Made by a program: the position numbers and the translations under genes. Shown piece by piece: positions 1 to 9,304 of a stretch of 50,691 nucleotides of DNA (positions within the stretch are counted from its first letter, which is position 1; every line of letters starts with the position of its first letter). This stretch comes from an uncultured Saprospirales bacterium. Lineage in GTDB: Bacteria; Bacteroidota; Bacteroidia; Chitinophagales; Saprospiraceae. The DNA is taken from assembly GCA_937864265.1 (NCBI GenBank), contig CALMIR010000155.1:1-50691 (forward strand), given 5' to 3'. A model generated the notes under the pieces. That model ran no database searches. It was not told the DNA's origin and saw only the letters and a program-made list of their open reading frames with translations.

Positions 1-128
1 AAGCTCGTGGCTTTGAAAGATTCTCCGCCTTGCTTGGCCGTTTGAACCAATTCAACTGGACGTACGCCCGTTTGTCCGAATAAAAATGGGCTTACTAAAG
101 CAAGTAGAACAGTTAACCATTTTTTCAT
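1..128 (-). CDS. T9SS metalloprotease paralogue, N-terminal fragment (runs off window)
   Basis: The reverse strand from an ATG at 128 encodes a signal peptide (MKKWLTVLLALVSPFLFGQ) and the start of a mature protein, about 42 codons, before the window edge cuts it. The DNA matches 3482-3609, the start of the complete metalloprotease gene, with about ten mismatches in 128 bases, and the peptide is nearly the same. This is therefore the start of a tandem paralogue of that gene, in the same direction and downstream of it. The part that would carry the catalytic motif is outside the window, so the protease function is inferred from the paralogue. Confidence 0.8.
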   Translation of the reverse strand, partial: MKKWLTVLLALVSPFLFGQTGVRPVELVQTAKQGGESFKATS

Positions 129-772
129 TGCAATAGGTTTTGATTAAAAAATAAGTTCTATAAGAGGTGTTTTAAATCGCACATGCCTTGGCCATAAGCC
201 AAAAATCAAGGCTTTTAGCATCGCCTATACACTCATTGCTAATAACAAAGCAGCTACTGCCTGATGCATTAGAGTATAACTGGTTCTTAGTATGTTCAGT
301 GTTATTTGGAGTACTATGAAAAAGTACGGATGATCGATGAAATAGCTCGTTTGCAAAACTGCCAGAATAGCAGCCAACAATTATTTCGGTTTATAATCGA
401 CAATATAGGGTTAATTTGGATAATCAAAAAAAAAACCTATATTTTTTTTCAAAAAACTTCCCCTACAAGAGAAAATCTGTTTCTTTTTTATAGAAAAATA
501 TGGATAATTTTGTAACCTTTTTACCCCTGCATTATTGCTTTTTGAGCAAAATTATTATTCCAACAAATTCACAATCAATTATGTAGCATTGCTTTTTATT
601 CGAAGAAATAAACAAAAAAAGTATTCATTTTTACAAAAAACACTACAACTCAAATCCTTTTATGCCCGGCACAAAATTTTGAGTTTTTTTGGGTTTCAAA
701 ATAAAATTGCTCGCTTCTTGGCAGCTCATTCAAGTGCTTGTTTATAGCGTTCGGTAAGAGGTATTATCATTC
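129..772. other. Intergenic region with duplicated upstream sequence; no gene seen
   Basis: AT-rich spacer upstream of the truncated paralogue. Segment 276-312 (ATAACTGGTTCTTAG...TTTGGAGT) is clearly related to 3755-3792 upstream of the complete protease. An ATATAGGGTTAATT motif followed by an A/T-rich tract also recurs near 410-450 and 3885-3930. The upstream control region was thus duplicated along with the gene. The short open frames here look like chance products of low-complexity AT-rich DNA. Confidence 0.5.
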
Positions 773-819
773 AATACAAATGCCCGGGCAATCACAAGGA
801 CTACCCGGGCATTTGTATT
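773..819 (-). terminator. Perfect 16-bp hairpin after the metalloprotease gene
   Basis: AATACAAATGCCCGGG (773-788) and CCCGGGCATTTGTATT (804-819) are exact reverse complements around a 15-base loop. The structure lies 12 bases beyond the stop codon of the minus-strand metalloprotease. It has no long U-tract, but its position and perfect stem suit a transcription terminator or a 3' stabilising hairpin. Confidence 0.75.
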
Positions 820-831
820 GCATTCAATTAC

Positions 832-3609
832 TTACTGCTTGATAAACTTCTTGTTGACCACCTCGCCATCGCTTTGTATGGAAAGGAAATAAACACCTGG
901 ATTCAGCCTGGAAATATCCAAAGTGCTGAAACCTTGGAGGAAGGAAACCGTATTTACTTCAGCGCCATTTGCATTGTAAACTTTAATGGCTTGTACGTTT
1001 GTGCTTGCTGGAATAGCCAAGTTCAACTCATTTTGCGCCGGATTGGGGTAGAGCCGGATATCCGCAGCGCCATCCTGCAAAGCCAGCACTGGCAAATTGC
1101 CCGGATTGATACCGCTACCTACCTCAGCAATGGTTTGAATTGGCCCACCTGTTTCGGGTAAAGCCGAGCAATTGCCGTTGATCGTTACCAGGTCAATATA
1201 AACTTGATCATTATCTGCACTGGCATCGCACTGGAAGCGGAATTGGGCATTGGAGCTAAGGTTATAAGTACCCGCATTAAGCGTTACCGTAGCTACGTAG
1301 AAAGTATTGTTGTTGAAACTAGTACCCCGGGCATAAGTAGCTACAGTTGTCCAGCCAGAACCGGAATTGTACCGCACCCAGAAGTCTTCTCCATTTTCCA
1401 TACTAAAGGAATAAAAATAAAACTCTACTTCCACCGAGCTGTATTCACTTAAATCGTATGCAGGAGAAGTCATAGAAGATGATGTACCAGAATTATCCTG
1501 AATCCTCACCGAATAGCTACCGTCCCAGGATCTCGAAGGATAATTCACCCTAGCGCAATCTGCACCGCCATCTGACCAGCCTTGTAAATTGCTCTCGTAA
1601 GAGTAGCTTCCTAAGGTAGCAGGCGTGCAACCACCATCAGACAAAGTAGTAACATTGACCGTATTGCTCGAATTGGATTCATTGCTGGCAGCATCGTAGG
1701 CCCTGACATAAAAGCTATAAGTGGTACTTGGAGAAAGTCCTGTAACATTGGCAGCAGTACCCACTACTGAGCCTAATAGGCTACCATTCATATACACGTT
1801 ATATCCAGTCACACCCACGTTATCGGTGGATGCGTTCCAAGACAAATCGGTAGTGGTTGTAGTGGTATTGGAAGCCGCCAAATTGGTAGGCGCCGTAGGC
1901 GGTGTAGTATCGCCACCACCACCTGAAATACAGAAATTGGTTGTCTGAGAAGTCGTAAAGCTGCCACCTGATGCCAAAATATTATTGGCTTCGTCCCTCA
2001 AGGTATAAGAGCCATTGCCATAGCTGCAGCACATACCATCACCATACGAATCGTAAATCACAAAATCATAACAGCCGTCATTGAGGCAAGTGGTAATCAC
2101 CAGCGTAGAACCGTCTGCTTGCGATCCATAAGGCCCGCCGGAGGCATAAGTTAAACCACCAGCCATGATTGCCCAGGAGGTTTCCTCCGGATAATTGTCA
2201 AATACCAGCGTTAGGGTCACATCAGGACCGGTACAAGAGCAAGCCGGACAAGGGCCACCGCAGTCAACCCCTGTTTCTCCCTGATTTTGGATGCCGTCGG
2301 AGCAAGTCGGTGCTGCGCCGCATGGAGAAAGACAAGAGCCATTGGTCACAGAATTGCGAATCACATTACCTGGCTGTGAGCCAAAACCGTTGTTGAAATT
2401 GATGCCCACACTCTGCAAATGGCAGTACGACATGATCGTGCCGCCACCTGAGGGATAGCCTGGCAAGGAACATGTACCTTCTACCGCTCCAGCACAGCCA
2501 TCAATGGCGGTGTTGTTGCCATTCCACACACAGGCATGCGTGTGACGTGAACCAAAGGTATGGCCAAATTCATGCGTCACCACCATCACCGACCAAGAAT
2601 ACGTCGGTACAGTAGCATACGAAGCATCTATCGAGCTAAAGCTCATACTGTTGCGGCGATTGCTCGCACAGATACCCGCAAAACCTGCTGCGATACCGCC
2701 ACTGGCTTGGTACGACAGCAATTGACCTAAATCGCCATTCCAACTGGTGCGGTAGTTCTGAAACTGTGACAGCATCCCAGAACTGGAGGTGCTACTGTAT
2801 GGGCTGGTTGAACTCCATACAAATATTTCAGAAATGGACGTATTGATGCTCTCATTGGCATACAGCGTTCCTACCTGATTGTACAATCCCGTTACATAGT
2901 TGGTCGCACCTGTGGTGCCGCCTTTGTTTTGGTAAATGTCGTAGTCCACTTCAAAGTAAAAACGCACACAATCTGTCAGCGCTCTGGAACCGGGCGTGTC
3001 GGCCAGTTCTTTGGCTGTGTAGCCGTGGCCATCGTCTTCTGTGGCACAATCCAATTCCAGGTCATGCAAAACATCCTTATCGTTGTACAATATATAAGGT
3101 GCGGTGCTGCGACCATCCTGCACTTTTCCCAGCACATAATTGCCCGCAGATGAGCTGTACAATCCCATCACCTCGTTTTCAAAAAAGCTCATCGCTGCGA
3201 TCGATGTCGCATCTCCCCGAATGATGCCCCGGTAATGTACTCCCAATTCCACCTGTACAGGCAGATTGGTACTACTTTCAATCACCTGAAAGGCCGGGTC
3301 AAATAAGTCCACCCGTACCAATTCCAGTTCTATATTTCCTTGCGGTGCTGGCAAACTCAGCGTCAGGCTTTCCGGCTGGCGGCTCAGCAGTTGTTGTAAT
3401 CCATTAGTTTGTAAATCCAGCAGTGCATAATCGTCGATACTTCCTACGTCAATACTAGTACGGTCGGCAGAAGGGACAAATAAGCTCGTGGCTTTGAAAG
3501 ATTCTCCGCCTTGCTTGGCCGTTTGAACCAATTCAATTGGACGAACTCCCGATTGTCCGAACAAAAAAGGGCTAATTAATGCAAGTAGAACAGTCAACCA
3601 TTTTTTCAT
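832..3609 (-). CDS. Reprolysin-like zinc metalloprotease with FnIII and T9SS sorting domain
   Basis: A 925-residue secreted protein, probably a proteolytic exoenzyme exported by T9SS. In order: signal peptide (about 1-18); propeptide-like region; a metzincin catalytic domain with the zinc motif HEFGHTFGSRH at 346-356 and a Met-turn IMSYC at 392-396; a Cys/Gly-rich linker around 430-455; a domain with Asp/Gly-rich segments; a fibronectin type III domain at about 575-665; a jelly-roll/MAM-like region with a DNDQVYIDLV motif; and a C-terminal type A sorting domain (IRLYPNPAQNELNL... to KKFIKQ, about 850-925). The zinc ligands and domain order identify an M12B/reprolysin-like (metzincin) secreted protease; the substrate is unknown. 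A close tandem paralogue begins at 128 and a strong hairpin follows the stop. Confidence 0.9.
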   Translation of the reverse strand: MKKWLTVLLALISPFLFGQSGVRPIELVQTAKQGGESFKATSLFVPSADRTSIDVGSIDDYALLDLQTNGLQQLLSRQPESLTLSLPAPQGNIELELVRVDLFDPAFQVIESSTNLPVQVELGVHYRGIIRGDATSIAAMSFFENEVMGLYSSSAGNYVLGKVQDGRSTAPYILYNDKDVLHDLELDCATEDDGHGYTAKELADTPGSRALTDCVRFYFEVDYDIYQNKGGTTGATNYVTGLYNQVGTLYANESINTSISEIFVWSSTSPYSSTSSSGMLSQFQNYRTSWNGDLGQLLSYQASGGIAAGFAGICASNRRNSMSFSSIDASYATVPTYSWSVMVVTHEFGHTFGSRHTHACVWNGNNTAIDGCAGAVEGTCSLPGYPSGGGTIMSYCHLQSVGINFNNGFGSQPGNVIRNSVTNGSCLSPCGAAPTCSDGIQNQGETGVDCGGPCPACSCTGPDVTLTLVFDNYPEETSWAIMAGGLTYASGGPYGSQADGSTLVITTCLNDGCYDFVIYDSYGDGMCCSYGNGSYTLRDEANNILASGGSFTTSQTTNFCISGGGGDTTPPTAPTNLAASNTTTTTTDLSWNASTDNVGVTGYNVYMNGSLLGSVVGTAANVTGLSPSTTYSFYVRAYDAASNESNSSNTVNVTTLSDGGCTPATLGSYSYESNLQGWSDGGADCARVNYPSRSWDGSYSVRIQDNSGTSSSMTSPAYDLSEYSSVEVEFYFYSFSMENGEDFWVRYNSGSGWTTVATYARGTSFNNNTFYVATVTLNAGTYNLSSNAQFRFQCDASADNDQVYIDLVTINGNCSALPETGGPIQTIAEVGSGINPGNLPVLALQDGAADIRLYPNPAQNELNLAIPASTNVQAIKVYNANGAEVNTVSFLQGFSTLDISRLNPGVYFLSIQSDGEVVNKKFIKQ

Positions 3610-4130
3610 GGCAATAGGTTTTGAATGAATGAATTATGTGATTAAAATTAGAAGCAGCATAAGATCGCCCACCCATCAGCAAGCAAATGCTGTGAGATGG
3701 AAAAATATTTACAAAATCCAACTAAAAAACACTATTGGTGATCACCAATAGCACATAACTGGTTACTTAGTCTGCTCAGAGTTGTTTGGAGTGGTAAGAG
3801 TGGAAACGGGTGATTAATGTAAAAGTTAAAAGTTTTGCATTTTCGGGTAACGGCATTAATAATACATCTGGTTTCCGGGCTGTAATATAGGGTTAATTGT
3901 GATATTTAAAAACAAAGCCAAATTTTTTTTTAAAAGCTAAATTTTTATAAACTGCCTTACCGAACACCATCTACGACTAATCGTTTTAGTGATGAGCATG
4001 CAATTACAGAATACTGTTCAAATCTGCATGATCTAATTCTCAAGCCCCTTTTAAGTCAGCATTTATTTAGCTCTTTGATTGTCAAAGGGGTATAACCCAT
4101 TTTATCACAACTAAACAAAAGTGAACCTAT
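3610..4130. other. Divergent intergenic region upstream of metalloprotease and lipoprotein
   Basis: About 520 bases between the divergent metalloprotease (minus) and small lipoprotein (plus). It holds a perfect 20-base palindrome at 3732-3751 and sequence related to the region upstream of the truncated paralogue (3755-3792; motif near 3885). I found no clear TAnnTTTG promoter box on either strand and no convincing gene. Confidence 0.5.
3732..3751. promoter_or_regulatory. Perfect 20-bp palindrome, possible operator
   Basis: CTATTGGTGATCACCAATAG is its own reverse complement with no spacer. It lies about 120 bases upstream of the metalloprotease start and is absent from the otherwise related region upstream of the truncated paralogue. 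Its symmetry suits a dimeric regulator such as a Crp/Fnr-type protein, but no binder can be named from sequence. Confidence 0.4.
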
Positions 4131-4556
4131 ATGAAAAAGTTGATTTTTTTGTTCAGCATCGCGCTGGTAGGCGGATTAGTTCTGACGACATCCTGCCAAA
4201 ATCAAAGTAAGAAAGAGAACCTTAAAGATGAAGTTGAGGATGTTGGGGAAAGCATCGGTGATGCCTTCCGGACAGAGCAGGAGGAACTTCAAGCAGACCT
4301 AAGAGAAACGCGTCGAAAAATTGATGAGAAAATAGAAGGCTTAAAAGTAGATATGGCCAACGCTAGCGACGAAGCCAAAGCAGATATCCAAGCTCAGATG
4401 GACAAACTGGATGAGTGGGGAGAATCTGTAGATAAGCGATTGGAAAATGTTGGTCAAAATATGGAAGATGGCTGGGCTGATTTCAAGGCCGAAACCAGAA
4501 AAGTCCTTGATGACATTGACCAAGCTTGGGACGAAACATTCTCCAGCAAGGGTTAA
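4131..4556 (+). CDS. Small coiled-coil lipoprotein
   Basis: A 141-residue protein with a lipoprotein signal (MKKLIFLFSIALVGGLVLTTSC, lipobox around Cys22) and a highly charged mature part rich in Glu, Asp and Lys that reads as continuous amphipathic helix (QEELQADLRETRRKIDEKIE and onward). It is probably anchored in the outer or inner membrane facing the periplasm. No catalytic motif is visible. It resembles small helical lipoproteins seen next to stress genes, and CsbD lies about 110 bases downstream on the same strand, so a role in envelope stress is a reasonable guess only. Confidence 0.7.
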   Translation: MKKLIFLFSIALVGGLVLTTSCQNQSKKENLKDEVEDVGESIGDAFRTEQEELQADLRETRRKIDEKIEGLKVDMANASDEAKADIQAQMDKLDEWGESVDKRLENVGQNMEDGWADFKAETRKVLDDIDQAWDETFSSKG

Positions 4557-4666
4557 ACATCCACTTATTTTCCCAAATTTCTAAAAAACCGATTTTCCTT
4601 TTTAAACTGGGCCAGTAAAAAGTTTTTCCGAAAGCTTTTTATTATGTCCGCTAAAAACAACCAATT

Positions 4667-4858
4667 ATGAGTGCATTAACGGATAAAATCCGCGGAAACT
4701 GGAATGAAATCAAAGGCAAATTGAAGGCTGAGTACGGTGATTTGACCGACGACGACTTGATGTACAAAGAAGGTCAAGAAGATCAATTGCTCGGCAAAAT
4801 TCAGCAGAAAGTAGGCAAAACCAAAGAAGAATTAAAAGCTTTTATCGATAAGCTATAG
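4667..4858 (+). CDS. CsbD family general stress protein
   Basis: A 63-residue protein with the CsbD pattern: an N-terminal [19 protein letters not shown], then [20 protein letters not shown] and a helix ending in [13 protein letters not shown]. CsbD proteins are small hydrophilic helical proteins induced by general stress in many bacteria; their molecular function is unknown. The length is normal for the family. It lies downstream of the coiled-coil lipoprotein and is followed by a bidirectional hairpin at 4972-5004. Confidence 0.9.
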   Translation: MSALTDKIRGNWNEIKGKLKAEYGDLTDDDLMYKEGQEDQLLGKIQQKVGKTKEELKAFIDKL

Positions 4859-4971
4859 CCTGCGTTCTTCGTTTGACTCTTTTTTCCCAACACTTTTCAC
4901 ATCCCATTTGATCATCCTAGTATGTACACGTCATCATGTAAGGCTAAGATCAATCGGGTGATTTGTTGAAA

Positions 4972-5004
4972 GAAGGCAAACTGGCAAAAGTCCGGTTTGC
5001 CTTC
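4972..5004. terminator. Hairpin terminator between csbD-like and ygiD-like genes
   Basis: GAAGGCAAACTGG (4972-4984) pairs with CCGGTTTGCCTTC (4992-5004), 13 bp with one G-T wobble, around a 7-base loop. It sits between the ends of two convergent genes, 13 bases past the minus-strand stop, and could serve both directions. Confidence 0.7.
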
Positions 5005-5016
5005 CTCTATAAGCGC

Positions 5017-5907
5017 CTATACCTGATCTATTTTCAAAGAAGTCATGGTCAGGGAGCCACCCAGCATTTTATCATTAAATAGCTCGATGCTATCCTTTTC
5101 TCCTTTTAATGCCAAAGTATAAAGCAAGGGCAAGTAATGCTCCGGTGTTGGAATGGCCAGCTTAAAAGCCGTTCCTTCCGAGTCGTATTGGATAAGATTG
5201 CTGTGTTGGTCGTTGAGGATATATTGCTTCATCTTTTCTCTGGCCTCTATGGTCCAGTCGTATCCATACTCCCCGCCATCCAATTTATCCCAAGCCACCA
5301 TTCGCAGGTTGTGCACCATATTGCCGCTGCCGACTATCAAAATCCCCTTTTCCCGAAGCACCGCTAATTCCTTGGCCAGTTCATAATGATATTGGGGCCT
5401 TTGGCTATAATCCAGGCTCATTTGGATAACCGGCACATCTGCATCGGGGTATAGGTGCTTGATAACGCTCCAAGCGCCATGATCCAAGCCCCAGCTTTCA
5501 TCTAACCCTACCTCTGTTTTTTGAACGATGCGCTGTGTTTCCCTGGCCAAGTCAGGGCTTCCGGGAGCGGGATATTGCACTTCAAACAGCGCTTTTGGAA
5601 AACCGCCAAAATCGTGAATGGTTTTAGGATTTTCCATAGCTGTCACAAAAGTGCCCCTGGTTTCCCAATGGGCGGATATGCATAAAATGGCGTTGGGTTT
5701 TGGAATTTCCTGCCCTACCCTTCTGAATCCAGCTACAAATTCATTCTCTTCGATGGCATTCATAGGACTGCCATGACCCAAAAACAGCACCGGCATTTTG
5801 GGGGTATGACTCATCGAATCGGTAACCTTATACAATTGCTTCAGTTTCATGGCTGCTCCAGCTATTGGCAATAGTGCCAGCGTTTTTAAGAAATGCTTGC
5901 GTTTCAT
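5017..5907 (-). CDS. ygiD: DODA-type extradiol ring-cleavage dioxygenase with N-terminal export signal
   Basis: A 296-residue member of the LigB/YgiD family, which opens catechol rings (4,5-DOPA extradiol cleavage is known for YgiD) at a single metal site. Family landmarks are LFLGHGSPMN with His45, CISAHWETRG with His80, the IHDFGGFP segment near 98, GSGNMVHNLR and the C-terminal PTPEHYLPLLY. The first 37 residues (MKRKHFLKTLALLPIAGAAM) are not part of the usual cytoplasmic enzyme and look like a Tat- or Sec-type signal or anchor, suggesting export. It starts 17 bases after the uvrA stop, so the two are probably cotranscribed. The physiological substrate is unknown. Confidence 0.85.
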   Translation of the reverse strand: MKRKHFLKTLALLPIAGAAMKLKQLYKVTDSMSHTPKMPVLFLGHGSPMNAIEENEFVAGFRRVGQEIPKPNAILCISAHWETRGTFVTAMENPKTIHDFGGFPKALFEVQYPAPGSPDLARETQRIVQKTEVGLDESWGLDHGAWSVIKHLYPDADVPVIQMSLDYSQRPQYHYELAKELAVLREKGILIVGSGNMVHNLRMVAWDKLDGGEYGYDWTIEAREKMKQYILNDQHSNLIQYDSEGTAFKLAIPTPEHYLPLLYTLALKGEKDSIELFNDKMLGGSLTMTSLKIDQV

Positions 5908-5924
5908 CCATCAATAGATTGTAT

Positions 5925-8771
5925 TCAGCCCTCCAATTTTTCCTTTAAATAATGACCAGTAAACGACGACTTCACCGCTACCAGACCTTCGGGCGCTCCT
6001 TCATACAGCAACTCGCCGCCTTCCTTACCCCCACCCGGCCCCAAATCAATTACCCAATCGGCACTTTTGATCACTTCCATATTGTGTTCGATGATCAAAA
6101 CGCTGTGACCAATTTCCACTAAGGCATTCAAAGCATCCAACAATTTGCCAATATCGTGGAAATGCAAGCCAGTGGTCGGCTCGTCGAATAGAAACAATAT
6201 ATGGCCGGATGCCCGTTCTACCCCCAAATAGGAAGCCAGTTTTACCCGCTGTGCCTCCCCACCGGAAAGCGTGCTAGATGATTGCCCCAATTGCACATAC
6301 CCTAATCCCACGTCGTATAAAGGCTTGATACGGGCTACAATATCTTTTTCCTGTTCAAAAAAGGACAAGGCTTCTTCAATGCTCATTTCCAGCACTTCAT
6401 GGATATTCTTGCCCTTGTAATTTACTTCCAGTATTTCCGGTTTGAAACGTTTGCCTTTGCATTCTTCGCATTCCAGGCGAACATCGGCCAAAAACTGCAT
6501 TTCCACAATCTGTTCTCCTTCTCCTTTGCAGGTGTCGCAGCGCCCGCCATCCACGTTAAACGAGAAATGCTTGGGCTTGTAGCCCCTGATTTTAGATATA
6601 TTTTGATCGGTAAACAGCTTGCGGATACTGTCGTATGCCTTCACATAAGTGACGGGATTAGAACGGGATGACTTTCCGATGGGCTGCTGGTTGATCATTT
6701 CCACACCTGTAATAACCGACAGATCACCCTCCAAGTTGCTAAATAGCCCCGGTGCCCGGGAACTAGCTTCCCCCAGTTGTTTTTTCAGCGCTGGATACAA
6801 GATTTGCTTAATCAGAGTTGTCTTTCCCGACCCGCTTACCCCGCTAATCACCGTCATGGCATTTAAGGGTATATTGACATCTATATTTTGGAGGTTGTTT
6901 TGCCGGGCGCCTTTGATGCGGATGAATTGTTTGCTTTTGCGACGCAACTTGGGCAAGGGAATGGCCATCCGCCCGCTCATGTATTTGGCTGTTAGGCTGT
7001 CTGCCGCGGTATCGTAAATATCGTTATAGGGGCCTGCAAAAACCACTTCGCCCCCATGAATGCCTGCTCCAGGGCCAATATCTATCAAGTAATCCGCATT
7101 TTTAATAATATCTTCTTCGTGTTCGACCACCACCACAGTATTGCCCAGGTCGCGAAGGGATTTGAGGACACTCACGAGGCGTTGGCTGTCGCGTGGATGC
7201 AAGCCCACACTTGGTTCGTCCAATAGATACATCGAACTGGTGAGGTTGCTACCCAAGGTTCGGGTCAGGTTGATGCGTTGGGTTTCACCACCGCTGAGCG
7301 TCGCTGATATTCGGCTCAGGGTCAGATAGCTCAAACCTACATCGCACATAAATTGCAGGCGGTTATTGATTTCTAGTAAGAGTCGCTTGGCCACCTTTTG
7401 TTCAAAATCGCTCCAGGCGATTTGCTGCATAAAAGCGAGCAACTCATCAATAGGCATTTCTACCAGTTCGGAAATGTTTTTGCCGCTGATCAACACATAG
7501 GTTGCCTCTGGTCGCAAGCGTCCGCCTTCGCAAGTGGGGCAGGTTGTTCGCCCCCGGTAGCGGGCTAGCATCACCCGGTTTTGGATTTTGTACGCTTTTT
7601 CTTCCAGTTCCTTGAAAAAATCATCGATACCGCCAAAATAGCTGTTCCCTTTCCAGAGTAGCCGCTTCTGTTCTTTGCTCAAATCTTGATATGCTCGATG
7701 TACCGGAAAATCAAAATGGTGCGCTGTCTCCAGCAATTGCTCCAGCCAAAGCCCCAACTTTTCCCCTTTCCAGCAAGCCACCGCCCCTTCATACACCGAC
7801 TTGGTTTTGTCGGGAATCACCTTATCTTCGTCAATCCCCATCACCTTGCTGAAACCCTCGCAAGTAGGACAAGCACCAAAAGGGTTGTTGAAATTGAATA
7901 ACTGCGGGCTGGGTTCCAGGAAAGTCAGGCCGTCCAATTCGAAGCGGTTGTTGAAAACCCGCTCTTCTTTGCCAATGACTTCGACCAGGCATTCTCCTTC
8001 CGATTCGTAAAAGGCCGTTTGCACCGAATCGGCGATGCGTTTTCTATTTTCTTCGTCGTCATTTTTGACTACAAAACGATCCATCAGGATCACTATTTCC
8101 CGGTCTTTGATGTGCTCCAGGGCTTGTTGGAGGTAATCCGCTTTTGTATCCAATAGGTTTTCGATGTATTCCAATTGGCCGTTCACGCGCACCCGGGTAT
8201 AGCCTTTTTGCATCAGCAATTGCAATTCCTGAGCCAGCTTGCGATCCTTGTATTTATAAGGCAATGGGATAAAAAGCTGTACCCGGTCTTCCTCTTCAAA
8301 GCAGTGTATGAAATCGCTGACATCCGATACCTCGTGCTTTTTCACCAGTTCGCCGGATACAGGAGAATACGTTTTGCCCACCCTGGCGTATAAAATGCGC
8401 AGGTAATCGTAAATCTCCGTCATGGTACCCACAGTCGAACGGGCATTGCCAGTACTTACTTTTTGCTCGATGGCAATAGCCGGGCAGATACCCTTGATGT
8501 AATCCACTTCCGGCTTTTTCATGCGCATCAAAAACTGACGGGCATACGACGACAGGCTCTCCACATAGCGGCGCTGTCCTTCCGCAAACAAAGTATCCAT
8601 CGTAATAGAAGACTTGCCGGAACCCGATACGCCGGTTACCACCACCAACTGGTTTTTGGGGATGTTCAAGCTGATATTCTTAAGGTTGTTGGCACGCGCC
8701 CCTTTGATATAAATGTGGTTTTTCAGCTGAACTTCCGCTTCTTCTACAATAGATATTGTTTTTTCAGTCAT
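5925..8771 (-). CDS. uvrA: Excinuclease ABC subunit A (UvrA)
   Basis: A 948-residue damage-recognition ATPase of nucleotide excision repair; UvrA dimers find lesions with UvrB. Two ABC ATPase modules are visible: Walker A GVSGSGKSS near residue 47 and GVSGSGKTT near 640, and signatures LSGGETQRINLTR and LSGGEAQRVKLAS, each followed by LLDEP/LFDEP. Zinc-binding pairs include ACPTCEG, TTCPTCEGGRL and CDTCKGEGEQ with CEECKGKRF. The length is normal. Many Bacteroidota carry more than one UvrA paralogue, so this may not be the only copy. The ygiD-like gene follows closely downstream. Confidence 0.96.
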   Translation of the reverse strand: MTEKTISIVEEAEVQLKNHIYIKGARANNLKNISLNIPKNQLVVVTGVSGSGKSSITMDTLFAEGQRRYVESLSSYARQFLMRMKKPEVDYIKGICPAIAIEQKVSTGNARSTVGTMTEIYDYLRILYARVGKTYSPVSGELVKKHEVSDVSDFIHCFEEEDRVQLFIPLPYKYKDRKLAQELQLLMQKGYTRVRVNGQLEYIENLLDTKADYLQQALEHIKDREIVILMDRFVVKNDDEENRKRIADSVQTAFYESEGECLVEVIGKEERVFNNRFELDGLTFLEPSPQLFNFNNPFGACPTCEGFSKVMGIDEDKVIPDKTKSVYEGAVACWKGEKLGLWLEQLLETAHHFDFPVHRAYQDLSKEQKRLLWKGNSYFGGIDDFFKELEEKAYKIQNRVMLARYRGRTTCPTCEGGRLRPEATYVLISGKNISELVEMPIDELLAFMQQIAWSDFEQKVAKRLLLEINNRLQFMCDVGLSYLTLSRISATLSGGETQRINLTRTLGSNLTSSMYLLDEPSVGLHPRDSQRLVSVLKSLRDLGNTVVVVEHEEDIIKNADYLIDIGPGAGIHGGEVVFAGPYNDIYDTAADSLTAKYMSGRMAIPLPKLRRKSKQFIRIKGARQNNLQNIDVNIPLNAMTVISGVSGSGKTTLIKQILYPALKKQLGEASSRAPGLFSNLEGDLSVITGVEMINQQPIGKSSRSNPVTYVKAYDSIRKLFTDQNISKIRGYKPKHFSFNVDGGRCDTCKGEGEQIVEMQFLADVRLECEECKGKRFKPEILEVNYKGKNIHEVLEMSIEEALSFFEQEKDIVARIKPLYDVGLGYVQLGQSSSTLSGGEAQRVKLASYLGVERASGHILFLFDEPTTGLHFHDIGKLLDALNALVEIGHSVLIIEHNMEVIKSADWVIDLGPGGGKEGGELLYEGAPEGLVAVKSSFTGHYLKEKLEG

Positions 8772-9304
8772 GTTGTATCGTTGTTTCGCAGGATATAGAA
8801 CAAATGCCCGAAGCTATGGTTTTAAGCGGATTTGTTCAAATTTTGTGGGTATATCATTCTACTGCTTGGGTAAAATGACGCAGCGGTGGGCAATTTCCTT
8901 ACAAGGTTGTGTTATTACAATATTGACCGTTCATAATTATATCTAGTCTATTAAATACCAGTAATTCACATCAACTGAAAAATAAGTCTTATCGCAACGC
9001 AGAATAATTAACTTCCCGATTTTGCCCTTACGCTAGTGGGCTCTACTAGGTTAAGGACTTTGATAAATTGGGAAGCATTTTTTTGCACGCTTCATAGTAG
9101 CATGTTTGATTGTGAATGAATCGGATTGCGCAGCTTGGAATATATAGGACAACTTCAATAATTGGATCATTTTTAATGGCCAAATACCGCCGTAACTGTT
9201 TCAAAACAGCTTTTTACCCCCAAAATATGACAAAATACAATAAAATTGGTGTCATTTTGTAACTTAAAAAACTTAAATTTACCCACAAAATATAACAAAA
9301 AGAA
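8772..9304. other. Divergent intergenic region between uvrA and the DUF4143 ATPase
   Basis: About 530 AT-rich bases. The only structure I see is the direct repeat at 9216-9300 close to the ATPase start. No clear -7 box was found for uvrA. The minus-strand open frames near 9170-9470 overlap the start of the ATPase and have no recognisable content. Confidence 0.4.
9216..9300. repeat. Pair of 20-bp direct repeats just upstream of the DUF4143 gene
   Basis: ACCCCCAAAATATGACAAAA (9216-9235) and ACCCACAAAATATAACAAAA (9281-9300) differ at two positions. The second copy ends four bases before the TTG start of the ATPase. Between them is a short inverted element, ACAAAAT with ATTTTGT. The spacing suggests a regulatory site or duplicated promoter; no regulator is identifiable. 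Confidence 0.5.

Noticed and set aside
306-747. Two short plus-strand open frames of about 70 codons
   Set aside because: Lys/Phe/Ile-rich translations of AT-rich DNA in a region that is a duplicate of upstream control sequence; no start signals or conserved features.
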